Positions 7,059 to 14,722 are shown, counted from the first letter of the stretch. The stretch is 19,295 nucleotides of DNA from DASQHM01 sp035632095 (GCA_035632095.1 DASQHM010000125.1:1-19295), one strand, 5' to 3'. Program-made: numbers and translations. Notes: generated from the letters alone by a model not told the origin.

Positions 7059-8714
7059 CTAGTGATCGATCCAGACGTCGGTCAGATCCTGGCCGATGTA
7101 GTGGCTAGGCGACATGTTCCAGCCGTGCATGCTGGACGCGGAGGCGACAATGCGGTTCCACCACAGGATCGGGACCGTATAGGCCTGCGCCATGGCCGTT
7201 CGCTCGAAATCGCGCACGATCCGTGCGCGCTGGCGGGGATCGGTCGTGATCGCCTGGCCGATATACAACGCATCGAGCATGCGATCGGTGGAATTTGAGA
7301 AGTTGGATGGCGACAAATCGCGGGATACGTACTTGGTGAGCTGCAAGGTCGGATCGTCGAAGTAATCGCCGCCGAAATCGAACGCGGCGGCGAACTTGCC
7401 GCCTTCGAGGGCGGCTTGCCAGTCCTTGGTGTTGAGCTTCTCCTGGGTCGCCGTAACGCCGATCTCGCGCCAGGCCGCGATCACCGCGTCGGCGCCCGGC
7501 CCATACGGCATATTGATGTCGCGATTGGTGAGCGTGAACTTGAGGTCGCGCGCTCCGGCTTGCGCCAGAAGCCGCCTGGCTTCGGCACGGGCGGCGTTGA
7601 TGTCTCGGCCGAAGCCTGGAAGCTGGACCAGTTCGGCTTCCGGCGTCGCCATGCCCGAACCCGGCCGCATCAATCCGCCGACGAATTTTAGGAAGGTGCT
7701 CGACGACAGCGTGTCGGCCATGTGCCAACGGTCGATGGCCATGGAGAGGGCGCGTCGCACTCGAACGTCGTTGAACGGCGGTTGCGTGGCGTTGAAAACC
7801 AGGAGCAGGTCGATGAGCCAGGGGCTTTCGGCGACAGTCACCTTGTCGCCCATAGCCTGCATCAGGGCCTCGCGCTCCTCTGGCGTGACGCTGCGGAAAT
7901 TTCCGGCGATGCGGCCGCTTTCCATGTCCTTGATCATGGCAGCGCCGGTCATGAAATCCGCTTCATAGCCGTCGAGATAGGGACGGTCGGGGACGAAGTA
8001 TTTGTCCCAGCGCTTGCCGGTCCAGTGCTGGCCCTTAACGTGCTCGACGAAAACGAAGGGGCCGCTGCCGAGGACGTGGGTCTTTGGGAACAGCGGATCC
8101 TCCTTCAGCTTCGCCGCGCTGTAGATGCAATTCCAGGGCGATGCGAAATTGGGCAGCATGGCGGCTTCCGGCCATTGCAGGTGGAAGACCACGGTCTGCT
8201 GATCCGGCGTATCGATGCTTTCGATCGACGTGTAGTCGACCTGCCGCGCCGAGCTCACGCCCTTCGGCGGATGGGCAATCCTCTCGTAGCTGGCTTTGAC
8301 GTCGGCCGACGTCAACGGCGTGCCGTCATGGAACAGCACGTTCGGATGAAGCTTGAACGTATAGGTGCGGCGGTCGGGCGAGACAGTCCATGATTCCGCG
8401 AGGTCCCCGACCACCTGAGGATAGTTGGCAATGTCGAACTTGAGCAGCGTCGAATAGTTCGGCGCCACCGGATGCAGGAAGGCGAACGAGATATTGCTGT
8501 GGCAATCGTAGTTGCCGGGCTCGGCATCGACGGCGAACACCAGCGTGCCGCCGCGCTTCGGCGTCGGCTCCGCCGGCGCCGGAGTGGTAAGTGCGAACGT
8601 CGCGACCGCCATGCCGGCGAAGCCGGCGAGCGCGAGCCGCCGCGGACCGAGTACGGATCGGGCATGCGCCCTAGCCGCCGAAAGGGTTGCTTGCGTCAAC
8701 GTAATATCCCCCAT
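7059..8714 (-). CDS. ABC transporter substrate-binding protein, family 5 (DppA/OppA-like)
   Basis: A 551-residue extracytoplasmic binding protein of the dipeptide/oligopeptide/nickel family. An N-terminal export signal covers about residues 24-48 ('GPRRLALAGFAGMAVATFAL', then 'TTPAPAE'), and the mature part starts 'PKRGGTLVFAVDAEPGNYD'. Family marks include 'LAESWTVSPDRRTYTFKL', 'LFHDGTPLTSADVKASYERI' and, further on, 'FNDVRVRRALSMAIDR'. The class binds peptides, opines, sugars or metal chelates, so the ligand is not readable. No family 5 permease or ATPase follows; the next genes are modABC, so this protein is an orphan or borrows a distant permease. It starts 28 nt after the TAXI gene and is probably cotranscribed. 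The ATG at 8714 has a poor ribosome site. A TTG at 8699, preceded by GGGGGA at 7 nt, is a credible alternative start and leaves the signal peptide intact. Confidence 0.92.
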   Translation of the reverse strand: MGDITLTQATLSAARAHARSVLGPRRLALAGFAGMAVATFALTTPAPAEPTPKRGGTLVFAVDAEPGNYDCHSNISFAFLHPVAPNYSTLLKFDIANYPQVVGDLAESWTVSPDRRTYTFKLHPNVLFHDGTPLTSADVKASYERIAHPPKGVSSARQVDYTSIESIDTPDQQTVVFHLQWPEAAMLPNFASPWNCIYSAAKLKEDPLFPKTHVLGSGPFVFVEHVKGQHWTGKRWDKYFVPDRPYLDGYEADFMTGAAMIKDMESGRIAGNFRSVTPEEREALMQAMGDKVTVAESPWLIDLLLVFNATQPPFNDVRVRRALSMAIDRWHMADTLSSSTFLKFVGGLMRPGSGMATPEAELVQLPGFGRDINAARAEARRLLAQAGARDLKFTLTNRDINMPYGPGADAVIAAWREIGVTATQEKLNTKDWQAALEGGKFAAAFDFGGDYFDDPTLQLTKYVSRDLSPSNFSNSTDRMLDALYIGQAITTDPRQRARIVRDFERTAMAQAYTVPILWWNRIVASASSMHGWNMSPSHYIGQDLTDVWIDH

Positions 8715-8742
8715 GCTGGAATGACGCGAAATACGCGAAGGT

Positions 8743-9909
8743 TCAGCGGCGTTGTTCCGCCTGCCACCGTTGGAACTGCTTGAACAGCTCGTCCTTCTGT
8801 TGTTGCGTCATATCCGCGCCGCCGGTCGCTTTGCGCCGCTCCTCGATGTAGCGCGAGAAGATCGCGCGGATTTCCTGCGGATTGCTCTCGCTTGCGACAT
8901 TGGCGTTGCGCTTCAGCCAAACATCGGCCGGTCCGAATCGCCGCCAGCCGGGCAGCTCGGCGGTGAGATTGACCTCGCGCCATTTCGGGTGGTGTCCCGG
9001 CTCGAGCAAGGAATCGAACTTGGTGAAGAACACATCGACGAAATTGGCCACGTAGTGATAGCGATCCGACAGCGGATTGAGATTGGCGACCGCGAGCACG
9101 GCGCCGACGGCGACCGTATCGACCGGCTGGTCGGAGGCGATGATGTCGGGATAATCGGCCGCCGTCAGGCGCGTCGGCACGTAGGCCCCCGTGATGTCCG
9201 ACCGCAGCGGAATGGCGAGAAAATGCAGGCCCTCAGCGGATTTAACGCCGCGGAACAACGGTGCCGGCTTGCCCGTGACGTAGGCGATTGCGGCAATTTC
9301 GCCCTTGCGCAGCTTCTCGATCGCGACCTCTTGGTCGTCGTTGGTCCAGACCGCCGGAATCTTCAGCAGGCCGAATATGCGGCCGGCCGTAGTCGCGGAG
9401 CCGCCCGAAGCGCGATCCACATTGACCTTCTGGTTGGCGAGATCGGCCACCGTCTTGATGTCGCGGCGCGCGAGCAGGTGAAACTCTTCATTGTAGAGCT
9501 TGGCGATGTAGGTCAGCGATCCTTCGCGGGCCGATTGCTTGTAGGCGTCGACCACGTCCAACTGCAGGATGGCCATGTCGATGCCGTGCAGAAGCCTAAG
9601 GTCGGTGATGTTCTGGATGGCGCCTCTGCCGACGACCGGCAAGACGCGGCGGGTGGCGCCGTCGTCGACCACGCTCGCCAGGTCTTCGGCGATGCGGACC
9701 GAGATGCCGCTGCTGGTGCCGGTGATGATTTCGACCACGCCCTTGTTGTTTGGCGCCTCCGTGCGCGCGTCGCCAGGGCGAGTTTGGGCGGCGGCCATCC
9801 CGGCAGACAGCAGAACGATAAGCGCCGCCGCCGCGGCGAGCCGAGGACGCGCAAACCAACGCGGCGCGGTCTCGTTGTCAAATCTGGCAGAATAGATGGT
9901 CGGCATCAT
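8743..9909 (-). CDS. TAXI-family (TRAP-type) periplasmic solute-binding protein
   Basis: A 388-residue exported protein of the TAXI/NMT1_3 family, the binding proteins of TRAP transporters. The signal peptide is about residues 20-41 ('ARPRLAAAAALIVLLSAGMA'), and the mature protein begins near 'QTRPGDART'. The opening 'IITGTSSGISVRIAEDLASV' (61-80) corresponds to the family's 'GTGGTYYPLG...' segment. 'LRLLHGIDMAILQLDVV' (104-120) and 'LANQKVNVDRASGGSATTA' (157-175) are also typical. After about residue 340 comes a charged, Gln-rich helical tail ending 'MTQQQKDELFKQFQRWQAEQ', which I do not recognise. No TRAP membrane subunits are present. The start at 9909 follows GAGGGG at 5 nt; a second ATG at 9906 is equally possible. 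It sits between the PPIase and family 5 SBP genes. A non-transport role, such as signalling, is possible. Confidence 0.88.
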   Translation of the reverse strand: MMPTIYSARFDNETAPRWFARPRLAAAAALIVLLSAGMAAAQTRPGDARTEAPNNKGVVEIITGTSSGISVRIAEDLASVVDDGATRRVLPVVGRGAIQNITDLRLLHGIDMAILQLDVVDAYKQSAREGSLTYIAKLYNEEFHLLARRDIKTVADLANQKVNVDRASGGSATTAGRIFGLLKIPAVWTNDDQEVAIEKLRKGEIAAIAYVTGKPAPLFRGVKSAEGLHFLAIPLRSDITGAYVPTRLTAADYPDIIASDQPVDTVAVGAVLAVANLNPLSDRYHYVANFVDVFFTKFDSLLEPGHHPKWREVNLTAELPGWRRFGPADVWLKRNANVASESNPQEIRAIFSRYIEERRKATGGADMTQQQKDELFKQFQRWQAEQRR

Positions 9910-9914
9910 GTGGT

Positions 9915-9920
9915 CCCCTC
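9915..9920 (-). promoter_or_regulatory. Ribosome binding site fixing the TAXI protein start
   Basis: GAGGGG on the coding strand lies 5 nt before the ATG at 9909. The frame is open back to 10038 inside the preceding gene, and this site together with the signal peptide picks 9909. Confidence 0.65.
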
Positions 9921-9962
9921 GTTGACGTCCGTTTTGTTGTCGCTGCCGCGCTCGCCGCGGCG

Positions 9963-11447
9963 TTACTTCCTGGTCTCCAATCCCTTCAATAGGGCGTCCG
10001 CCTCCGGCGCGCCGAGATCGCGGGCGCGCCGATACCATTCCGCCGCCAATGCGGCGTCGCCGTGTATGCCGCGGATGCCGGTCCGCGCCAGCAGCGCCGG
10101 ATCGTAGGTCTCGCCCATGAGCAATGCGGCGCGGCGATCGCCGGCGTCCGCCGCCCGCTGATAAAAGAGCCGCGCCGACACGATATCGCCCGAGCCAAGG
10201 AACGCATCGCCGCGCGCGAGCAACGCCGCGACTTCGGCCGGAACGGCTTTGTCGCTGGCGGGCGGCGCGCCGGCATTGTTGCCAGCGGCGTTGGCAGGGA
10301 CTTTGGACTCCAGGGCGGCGGTCTTCGCTGCGGCCGGCGCGGGAGCCGGCGCTTGAGGTGCCGGAATAGCCGCTTGCGGCGGCGTCGTTACCGTTTTTTG
10401 CGGCGGTGCGGCCGCTGCCGGCGGCTGCGCCGGCGCCGCTGCCGGCGCCGTCTTGGCAACCGCTGCCGGTGCGGCATCCGGCGTCGCCGGCGGTGACGCC
10501 ACGGGCGCCGGCGCGTTCGTCGCGACCGAAGGGCCGGTGACAAGGGTCGATACGCTTGGCAGGGAAGCCGATGGCGGTGCGCTGTTTGGCATGTCCGGCT
10601 TGACGATGGAGCCGTCGGCGTTGAATTGCTCGATCTTGGCCTTCACGCGCAATCTTTGGATGATGTCCGAGCTTGCGTCGGCGGCGAGTTCGCTTCGAAT
10701 GTTGGCCTTGGACTCCTCGTACGACGGCATGGCGGGGGAGTTTCGCTCCTCGACCTTGATGACATGCCAGCCGAACTCGGTCTTGACCGGTGACTGGGTG
10801 TATTGCCCGGCCTTGAGCGCGAAGGCCGCGTCGGCAAATTCCGGCAGCACCTGCTGGCGCGTGATCAAGCCGAGATCGCCGCCGTGGGCCGCCGAAGTGT
10901 CCGTAGAGCGCGTCTTGGCCAGCGTGGCGAAATCAGCGCCCTTCTTCAGCTCCGCGATGATCTCGTTGGCCGCGGTTTCGCTCGCGACCAGGATGTGCCG
11001 CACGTGGATTGAATCGGACGCCGATTGCTCCTTGACGGCCTCGTCGTAGGCGGCCTTGACCTTGGCGTCGGTCACTTCCTTGTCGGTTTCGCGCGCGATG
11101 AACGCTTCGATCAGGATGTCTTCGCGCGATTCGGAGAGACGTTTGCGAACGTCCGGATCGTTGGCGATATTCGCGGCATTCGCCGCGTCCATCACCAGGC
11201 GCCGGTTGATGATTTGCGCCAGCACGGCGCCGAACACCGCATCCGGCGGCATCTCGCGATACTGCTGCGGCAGATGATCGATCGCGTCGACCACTTCGGA
11301 ACGATGTATCGCCGCGCCGTTGACCTTGGCCACGATGGGATCGTCAGCGCCGGTCTTGGCGGCGGCCAACGCGGGGCCGGCGGCGATCAGCGCGAGCGCC
11401 AATGACGCCGCCGCGAGAGTCAGGCGGCTATTTCGCGCGCAGCGCAT
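9963..11447 (-). CDS. Periplasmic parvulin-type peptidyl-prolyl isomerase with C-terminal Sel1-like module
   Basis: A 494-residue exported PpiC/SurA-like folding catalyst with an unusual tail. A signal peptide spans residues 1-29 ('LTLAAASLALALIAAGPALA'). Residues about 36-140 form a SurA-like N-terminal chaperone region. The rotamase domain is about 147-233, with parvulin marks 'HVRHILVASE', 'GADFATLAK', 'HGGDLGLITRQQVLPEF' and 'VKTEFGWHVIKVEER'. Residues about 285-400 are a Pro/Ala linker, and 408-494 form a Sel1/TPR-like helical module nearly copied from the end of the preceding gene. The ATG at 11447 lies 20 nt inside that gene, behind GGAGA at 9 nt; no later ATG would keep the signal peptide, so the overlap looks real. 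It probably assists folding of envelope proteins, perhaps held at a site by the Sel1-like module. Confidence 0.9.
   Translation of the reverse strand: MRCARNSRLTLAAASLALALIAAGPALAAAKTGADDPIVAKVNGAAIHRSEVVDAIDHLPQQYREMPPDAVFGAVLAQIINRRLVMDAANAANIANDPDVRKRLSESREDILIEAFIARETDKEVTDAKVKAAYDEAVKEQSASDSIHVRHILVASETAANEIIAELKKGADFATLAKTRSTDTSAAHGGDLGLITRQQVLPEFADAAFALKAGQYTQSPVKTEFGWHVIKVEERNSPAMPSYEESKANIRSELAADASSDIIQRLRVKAKIEQFNADGSIVKPDMPNSAPPSASLPSVSTLVTGPSVATNAPAPVASPPATPDAAPAAVAKTAPAAAPAQPPAAAAPPQKTVTTPPQAAIPAPQAPAPAPAAAKTAALESKVPANAAGNNAGAPPASDKAVPAEVAALLARGDAFLGSGDIVSARLFYQRAADAGDRRAALLMGETYDPALLARTGIRGIHGDAALAAEWYRRARDLGAPEADALLKGLETRK
9966..10226 (-). repeat. Sel1-like module, copy 2 (end of the PPIase gene)
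   Basis: Encodes the last 87 residues of the isomerase ('ALLARGDAFLGSGDI' onward), with two helix-pair units whose shared core includes 'AALLMGETYDP' and 'WYRRARDLGA'. It is a direct repeat of copy 1 about 1.5 kb away. Confidence 0.85.
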
Positions 11448-14232
11448 TCAGCAGGGTCTCCGCTTCGGTCGCGCCGAGATCGCGGGCGCGTCGGTACCAC
11501 GCCGCGGCCACGGCAACATCGCCCCGGACACCGCGCGCGCCGGACATCGCCAGCAGCACCGGGTCGTAGGTCTCGCCCATCAGCAGCGCGGCGTGTCCGT
11601 CGCCGGCCTCCGCCGCGCGCTCGTAGTAAAGTCGCGCGGTCACGATATCGCCGTTTCCAAGGTAGGCGTCGCCACGCTCCAGCAGCGCGCGAATGCTGTC
11701 CTGCGAAAGAGTCGTGGCAATCGGCGCCATGTTCGCCGGAGGCGCTTTGATGGGCGGTATCGGCAAGGTAGCGACTTGCTCCGACCGGCCGGCGGTTTCC
11801 GGCTGCGTGCGAGCCGGAGGTTCGGGAGCTGCCGCCGGAGGACTTTGCGCCGGTTGCACCGGTTTCGACGCCGCAGCCGGAGCGGGCGGCGGCGGCGCAG
11901 GCGCTGCCGGCGCGTTCTTCGGGGAAGCCGCCGGCGGAGCGGTCGCCGGCGCGGCCGCGACCTTCGACGTTCCGCTTGCGCTGTCGTCGCCGGTTGACGG
12001 TTTGGGCGCCGACGACGCGGCCGGCGCGGCGGATTGGGTCTGACGCGGAGCTGCCGGCGCGGGCCGCGGCATCTCGTCCGTGGACGTCCCGCTCGCAGCG
12101 GTCATGCGGTCCGCCGCCGGCTGTGCGGCATCGAGCGGCCGGGACGGATTGCCTGGCGCCGCGACCGGCGCTGCTTCGCCGCGAGCGGAAACGGCGGGCT
12201 TCTCCGAATCCGCAACCTGTGCCGTCGGACGTATTTCATCGTGCGGCAGAGCCAACCAGATGATCGCGGCGGCGGCGGCGGCGGCCACGGCGGCGCCTGC
12301 GAGTAGCCGCTTCCGCTGCGGCTTCGCCGCCGGCCGCTGCAGGGTGAGGCGTCTTGCCGGAATACCTCGCAGTGCGTCGGGGCGCAGGCGGCGCAGCGAA
12401 GCAGGCTTCGCCTTCTCGGGTTCCTCTTGCTCCGCTTCGGCTTCCGCGGCAATGGCGCTGTCGCGGACCGCTTTCTTCACAGCCAGGAAGTCGCTGCTCG
12501 CGGCAGCCGCCGGCGGTTCGGGCGCCGCCTCCGTATCGGCCGCAAGAGGCGCGGCGGCGACTTCCGCTGGCTCGTGCTCCGCGATTTCCGGCTGCTTTGC
12601 GGCCGCATCCGCCCCTGCCGTTTCTTCCGGCGGCGCTTCATTGGTCAATTCGAGCGGGGCTTCTTCGGCAATTGCCTCTTCGGCCGCTTCCGCCGGCGCG
12701 ATAACTTCGGCTGGCCGCGACTCGACCGGAACAGCCTCGGTTGCCGGCGCTTCGCTTGGCGCGGCTTCCATGGGCGCGGCAGCGGCTGGCGCCGCAACCG
12801 TGCGGGCCGCTTCGACCGAGACAGATTCGGCAACGGCGGCTTCAGCCGCTGGCGCTTCGGCCGTTCGGATTTCGCCGGGTGCGGTTTCGCTCGCTGCGGC
12901 TTCGAGAACCTCGGACGCGATCGCGGGTTTCTCGACCGGCGCCGCTTCGGGCAGCAGCTCGGCAATCGGCATGATTTTCGCCGGCGTTGCTTCCCGAGGT
13001 GTCTCGGCGCTGTGTGCAACTTCGATCGGCGCAGTCTCGGCTGGCGGCGCCTCGCTCACCTCAGGCGCGGCCGGCGGCAGGTCGGGCGCAGCAGCCTTCC
13101 CGGCCACGACTTCGACGGCTGTTTCAGTCGTGGAGGTCTGCGGCTCCTCGGGTTGCGGCGGTGCCGCCGGCGGCATTTGGGGACGGGCTTCGACAGGCCG
13201 TTCGTCGCCGTCCAAGAGACCGGACAGCTCGACCGATTCGGTCAGGCCGATCGCATCGCGCGGGCGCGCCGCGACCGGTTTGGCGGACATGATTTCCGGC
13301 GCGTAATCCTGCTCCAGCGCAAAGGCCAGATCGGGCTCCACGGACGGCGCCGCGGCAGCCTCGGCCTCGACCGCAAGATCGGGGCCGGCGGCCGCGACGG
13401 TCTCCGGTGCCATTGCCGGTTCGGTCTTTTCGGATTTTTGCGGCGTGGCATCCGCTTCGGCGTCGGCCTCCGGTTCCGGCGCGGCAGCCGGTACTTGCAC
13501 CGGCGCAGTCGGCGGCTCGACAATCAGGCCGACGCCGAATACGCGGTACGCCAGTCGATTGACGATTGCCGGGTCGCCGTCCGATGCCTCCGCGATTCCG
13601 ACGATCACCTCATTGGAGAACGCGCGCGGCATATCGATCGAGCGGAGCTGGTGCCGCAGAAACGGTTCGATTTCGTCGCGGCCGAGTTGTTGCAGCCGGT
13701 AACGCGCAACGACGCGCTCGTTCAGGGCGCGCAATTCCGATTGCCCAAGACGCTCCACGAAGGCGGGCCAAGCCAGCAGCACGGCGCCGGCCACCGTACG
13801 ATCGCCGATGGCGCTCGCGTCGCAGATATCCGCGATTTGGGCGTCGGTCAGACGATCGGCCTCCTCGAGGACGAATAAGATCGGAGATTGCCTGGCGGCG
13901 GGAGACGTGGTGCCGCTGGCGCGGAGCGGCAAGGCGTCGTGCGCCACCGCCTGGCGCAGCCGCTCGACCGTCGTCATGTTGGGCTCGCACGAAATCACCG
14001 CGACTTCGCGCGCTGCGGCTCTCCCGAGGTTTTCGCTAATGACCTCGGCGCTCGGCGGGGGAACGCCGGTGACCAGAACGATTCCGCCCGCCTGCGGCAG
14101 CGACGCGACAATGCGGCCGCAGAGCGAACGGTAGTGCGCGTCGCTCGCAAGATAGTCCAACCCGGCGAGCGGGGTCGCGAAAGCCTCCGAGGCGTGCGAT
14201 CCGTTCACTGAATGCAGCGACTGATCGGTCAT
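11428..14232 (-). CDS. Membrane-anchored ExeA/GspA-like AAA protein with degenerate P-loop and C-terminal Sel1-like module
   Basis: A 934-residue protein in four parts. Residues 1-236 resemble the ExeA/GspA AAA family: 'ARYRLQQLGRDEIEPFLRHQL' and 'IAEASDGDPAIVNRLAYRVF' match its sensor and lid segments. The Walker A position reads 'GVPPPSAE' (56-63) with no Gly-Lys-Ser/Thr, and Walker B reads 'ILFVLEEAD' (118-126), so ATP hydrolysis is doubtful. Residues about 240-625 are low-complexity, rich in Ala, Glu and Pro, and poorly predictable. One membrane helix lies near 641-662 ('LLAGAAVAAAAAAAIIWLAL'), preceded by an Arg/Lys-rich stretch, which predicts a cytoplasmic N-terminus and periplasmic C-terminus. 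A second Pro/Ala linker leads to a Sel1-like module at 849-934. I prefer the ATG at 14232; a GTG at 14274 would add 14 residues. It is first in a four-gene row. Its role is unknown. Confidence 0.82.
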   Translation of the reverse strand: MTDQSLHSVNGSHASEAFATPLAGLDYLASDAHYRSLCGRIVASLPQAGGIVLVTGVPPPSAEVISENLGRAAAREVAVISCEPNMTTVERLRQAVAHDALPLRASGTTSPAARQSPILFVLEEADRLTDAQIADICDASAIGDRTVAGAVLLAWPAFVERLGQSELRALNERVVARYRLQQLGRDEIEPFLRHQLRSIDMPRAFSNEVIVGIAEASDGDPAIVNRLAYRVFGVGLIVEPPTAPVQVPAAAPEPEADAEADATPQKSEKTEPAMAPETVAAAGPDLAVEAEAAAAPSVEPDLAFALEQDYAPEIMSAKPVAARPRDAIGLTESVELSGLLDGDERPVEARPQMPPAAPPQPEEPQTSTTETAVEVVAGKAAAPDLPPAAPEVSEAPPAETAPIEVAHSAETPREATPAKIMPIAELLPEAAPVEKPAIASEVLEAAASETAPGEIRTAEAPAAEAAVAESVSVEAARTVAAPAAAAPMEAAPSEAPATEAVPVESRPAEVIAPAEAAEEAIAEEAPLELTNEAPPEETAGADAAAKQPEIAEHEPAEVAAAPLAADTEAAPEPPAAAASSDFLAVKKAVRDSAIAAEAEAEQEEPEKAKPASLRRLRPDALRGIPARRLTLQRPAAKPQRKRLLAGAAVAAAAAAAIIWLALPHDEIRPTAQVADSEKPAVSARGEAAPVAAPGNPSRPLDAAQPAADRMTAASGTSTDEMPRPAPAAPRQTQSAAPAASSAPKPSTGDDSASGTSKVAAAPATAPPAASPKNAPAAPAPPPPAPAAASKPVQPAQSPPAAAPEPPARTQPETAGRSEQVATLPIPPIKAPPANMAPIATTLSQDSIRALLERGDAYLGNGDIVTARLYYERAAEAGDGHAALLMGETYDPVLLAMSGARGVRGDVAVAAAWYRRARDLGATEAETLLNALRAK
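11431..11688 (-). repeat. Sel1-like module, copy 1 (end of the AAA-like gene)
   Basis: Encodes the last 86 residues of the AAA-like protein ('ALLERGDAYLGNGDI' onward). By eye about 60 of 86 positions are identical to copy 2. The DNA also shares stretches such as GCGCCGAGATCGCGGGCGCG. The similarity does not extend into the linkers, pointing to duplication or fusion of a discrete module. Confidence 0.85.
12266..12286 (+). repeat. Short GCG trinucleotide tract within the transmembrane segment
   Basis: Six consecutive GCG units followed by GCC on the plus strand. On the coding strand this gives the run of alanines in the membrane helix of the AAA-like protein. Such a tract could slip and change helix length by whole residues without breaking the frame. 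Confidence 0.7.
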
Positions 14233-14659
14233 GGACGTCGGCGATCCTTCGCTCGATGCGGTCTCGGCGCACACTCGCCGCAGCGGTGCGGAATAGGCGT
14301 CCCCGCCGGAAGGTCACGGTCGCGGCGAGAGACTCGTTGCGTCTGCCGCAATGACGCAAAGCACCTCACCCGTCGAGGCATAAGTATTCAGCACCATTCC
14401 GAAAAGCGACGAACCGAATTACCGATCCGGGCGACGCCGGGTACGCTACGACGACTTGACGGCCGATACAATCGTGATTGGTGTACTAGACACGTTCGCG
14501 CTCGACCGCCCGCGACTTGCGAAAATCCCGCAGGCGCTTCATCGGGTTTGTCTTTTCGGCCCGCCAATGCTCTGCATTCGCCCCACACAAGGACTAAATC
14601 CAAAACGTTAAGTTTTCGTTCACCATGGCGGCGCAGATTGATCCGCCAAGGACCCGAAC

Positions 14660-14671
14660 GGTTATAGAACC
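14660..14671 (+). promoter_or_regulatory. Short palindrome overlapping a possible -10 before the methyltransferase gene
   Basis: GGTT-ATAG-AACC is an inverted repeat with 4-base arms. It overlaps TTATAG, a candidate -10 with TTGATC about 18 nt upstream, and ends about 50 nt before the ATG at 14723. It is short enough to occur by chance. Confidence 0.25.
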
Positions 14672-14712
14672 AATCGGGGGTTGAGAGCACGCGCGGCGCG
14701 CAAACCGGTCGT

Positions 14713-14717
14713 GGAGG
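14713..14717 (+). promoter_or_regulatory. Ribosome binding site fixing the methyltransferase start
   Basis: GGAGG with a 5-nt spacer before the ATG at 14723. It argues against the in-frame TTG at 14681. Confidence 0.75.
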
Positions 14718-14722
14718 AGCGC

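Larger units (their letters stand above)
14233..14722. other. Divergent intergenic region between the AAA-like operon and the methyltransferase gene
   Basis: About 490 bp with no convincing gene. It must hold the leftward promoter for the 14232-7059 row and the rightward promoter for the methyltransferase. The right part is more AT-rich (around 14590-14672) and includes a small inverted repeat AAAAC...GTTTT (14602-14616), a TTGATC with TTATAG about 18 nt downstream as a weak sigma-70 candidate, and the short palindrome GGTTATAGAACC (14660-14671), which could be an operator. Open frames here have no family resemblance and no ribosome sites. Confidence 0.5.

Noticed and set aside
9944..9960. 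GC hairpin GCCGCG/CGCGGC between the PPIase and TAXI genes as a terminator
   Set aside because: No U-tract follows on the coding strand and the gap is only 53 nt. Such GC palindromes are common at this base composition.
8752..10107. 451-codon plus-strand frame opposite the TAXI gene
   Set aside because: No recognisable domain, and it reads straight across the gene boundary. The minus strand encodes clear family motifs and a signal peptide.
10245..10590. Pro/Ala codon repeats as a CRISPR or satellite array
   Set aside because: No regular period or identical units. It is the in-frame Pro/Ala linker of the PPIase.
12080..13878. Long plus-strand open frames (408 and 483 codons) opposite the AAA-like gene
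   Set aside because: They mirror the Ala/Glu/Pro-rich low-complexity region, have Arg/Ser/Ala-skewed composition and no family resemblance. GC-rich third positions keep the opposite frames open.
14388..14690. 100-codon minus-strand frame in the divergent intergenic region
   Set aside because: No ribosome site, no recognisable motif, and composition unlike neighbouring genes. It would also occupy the only space for promoters.
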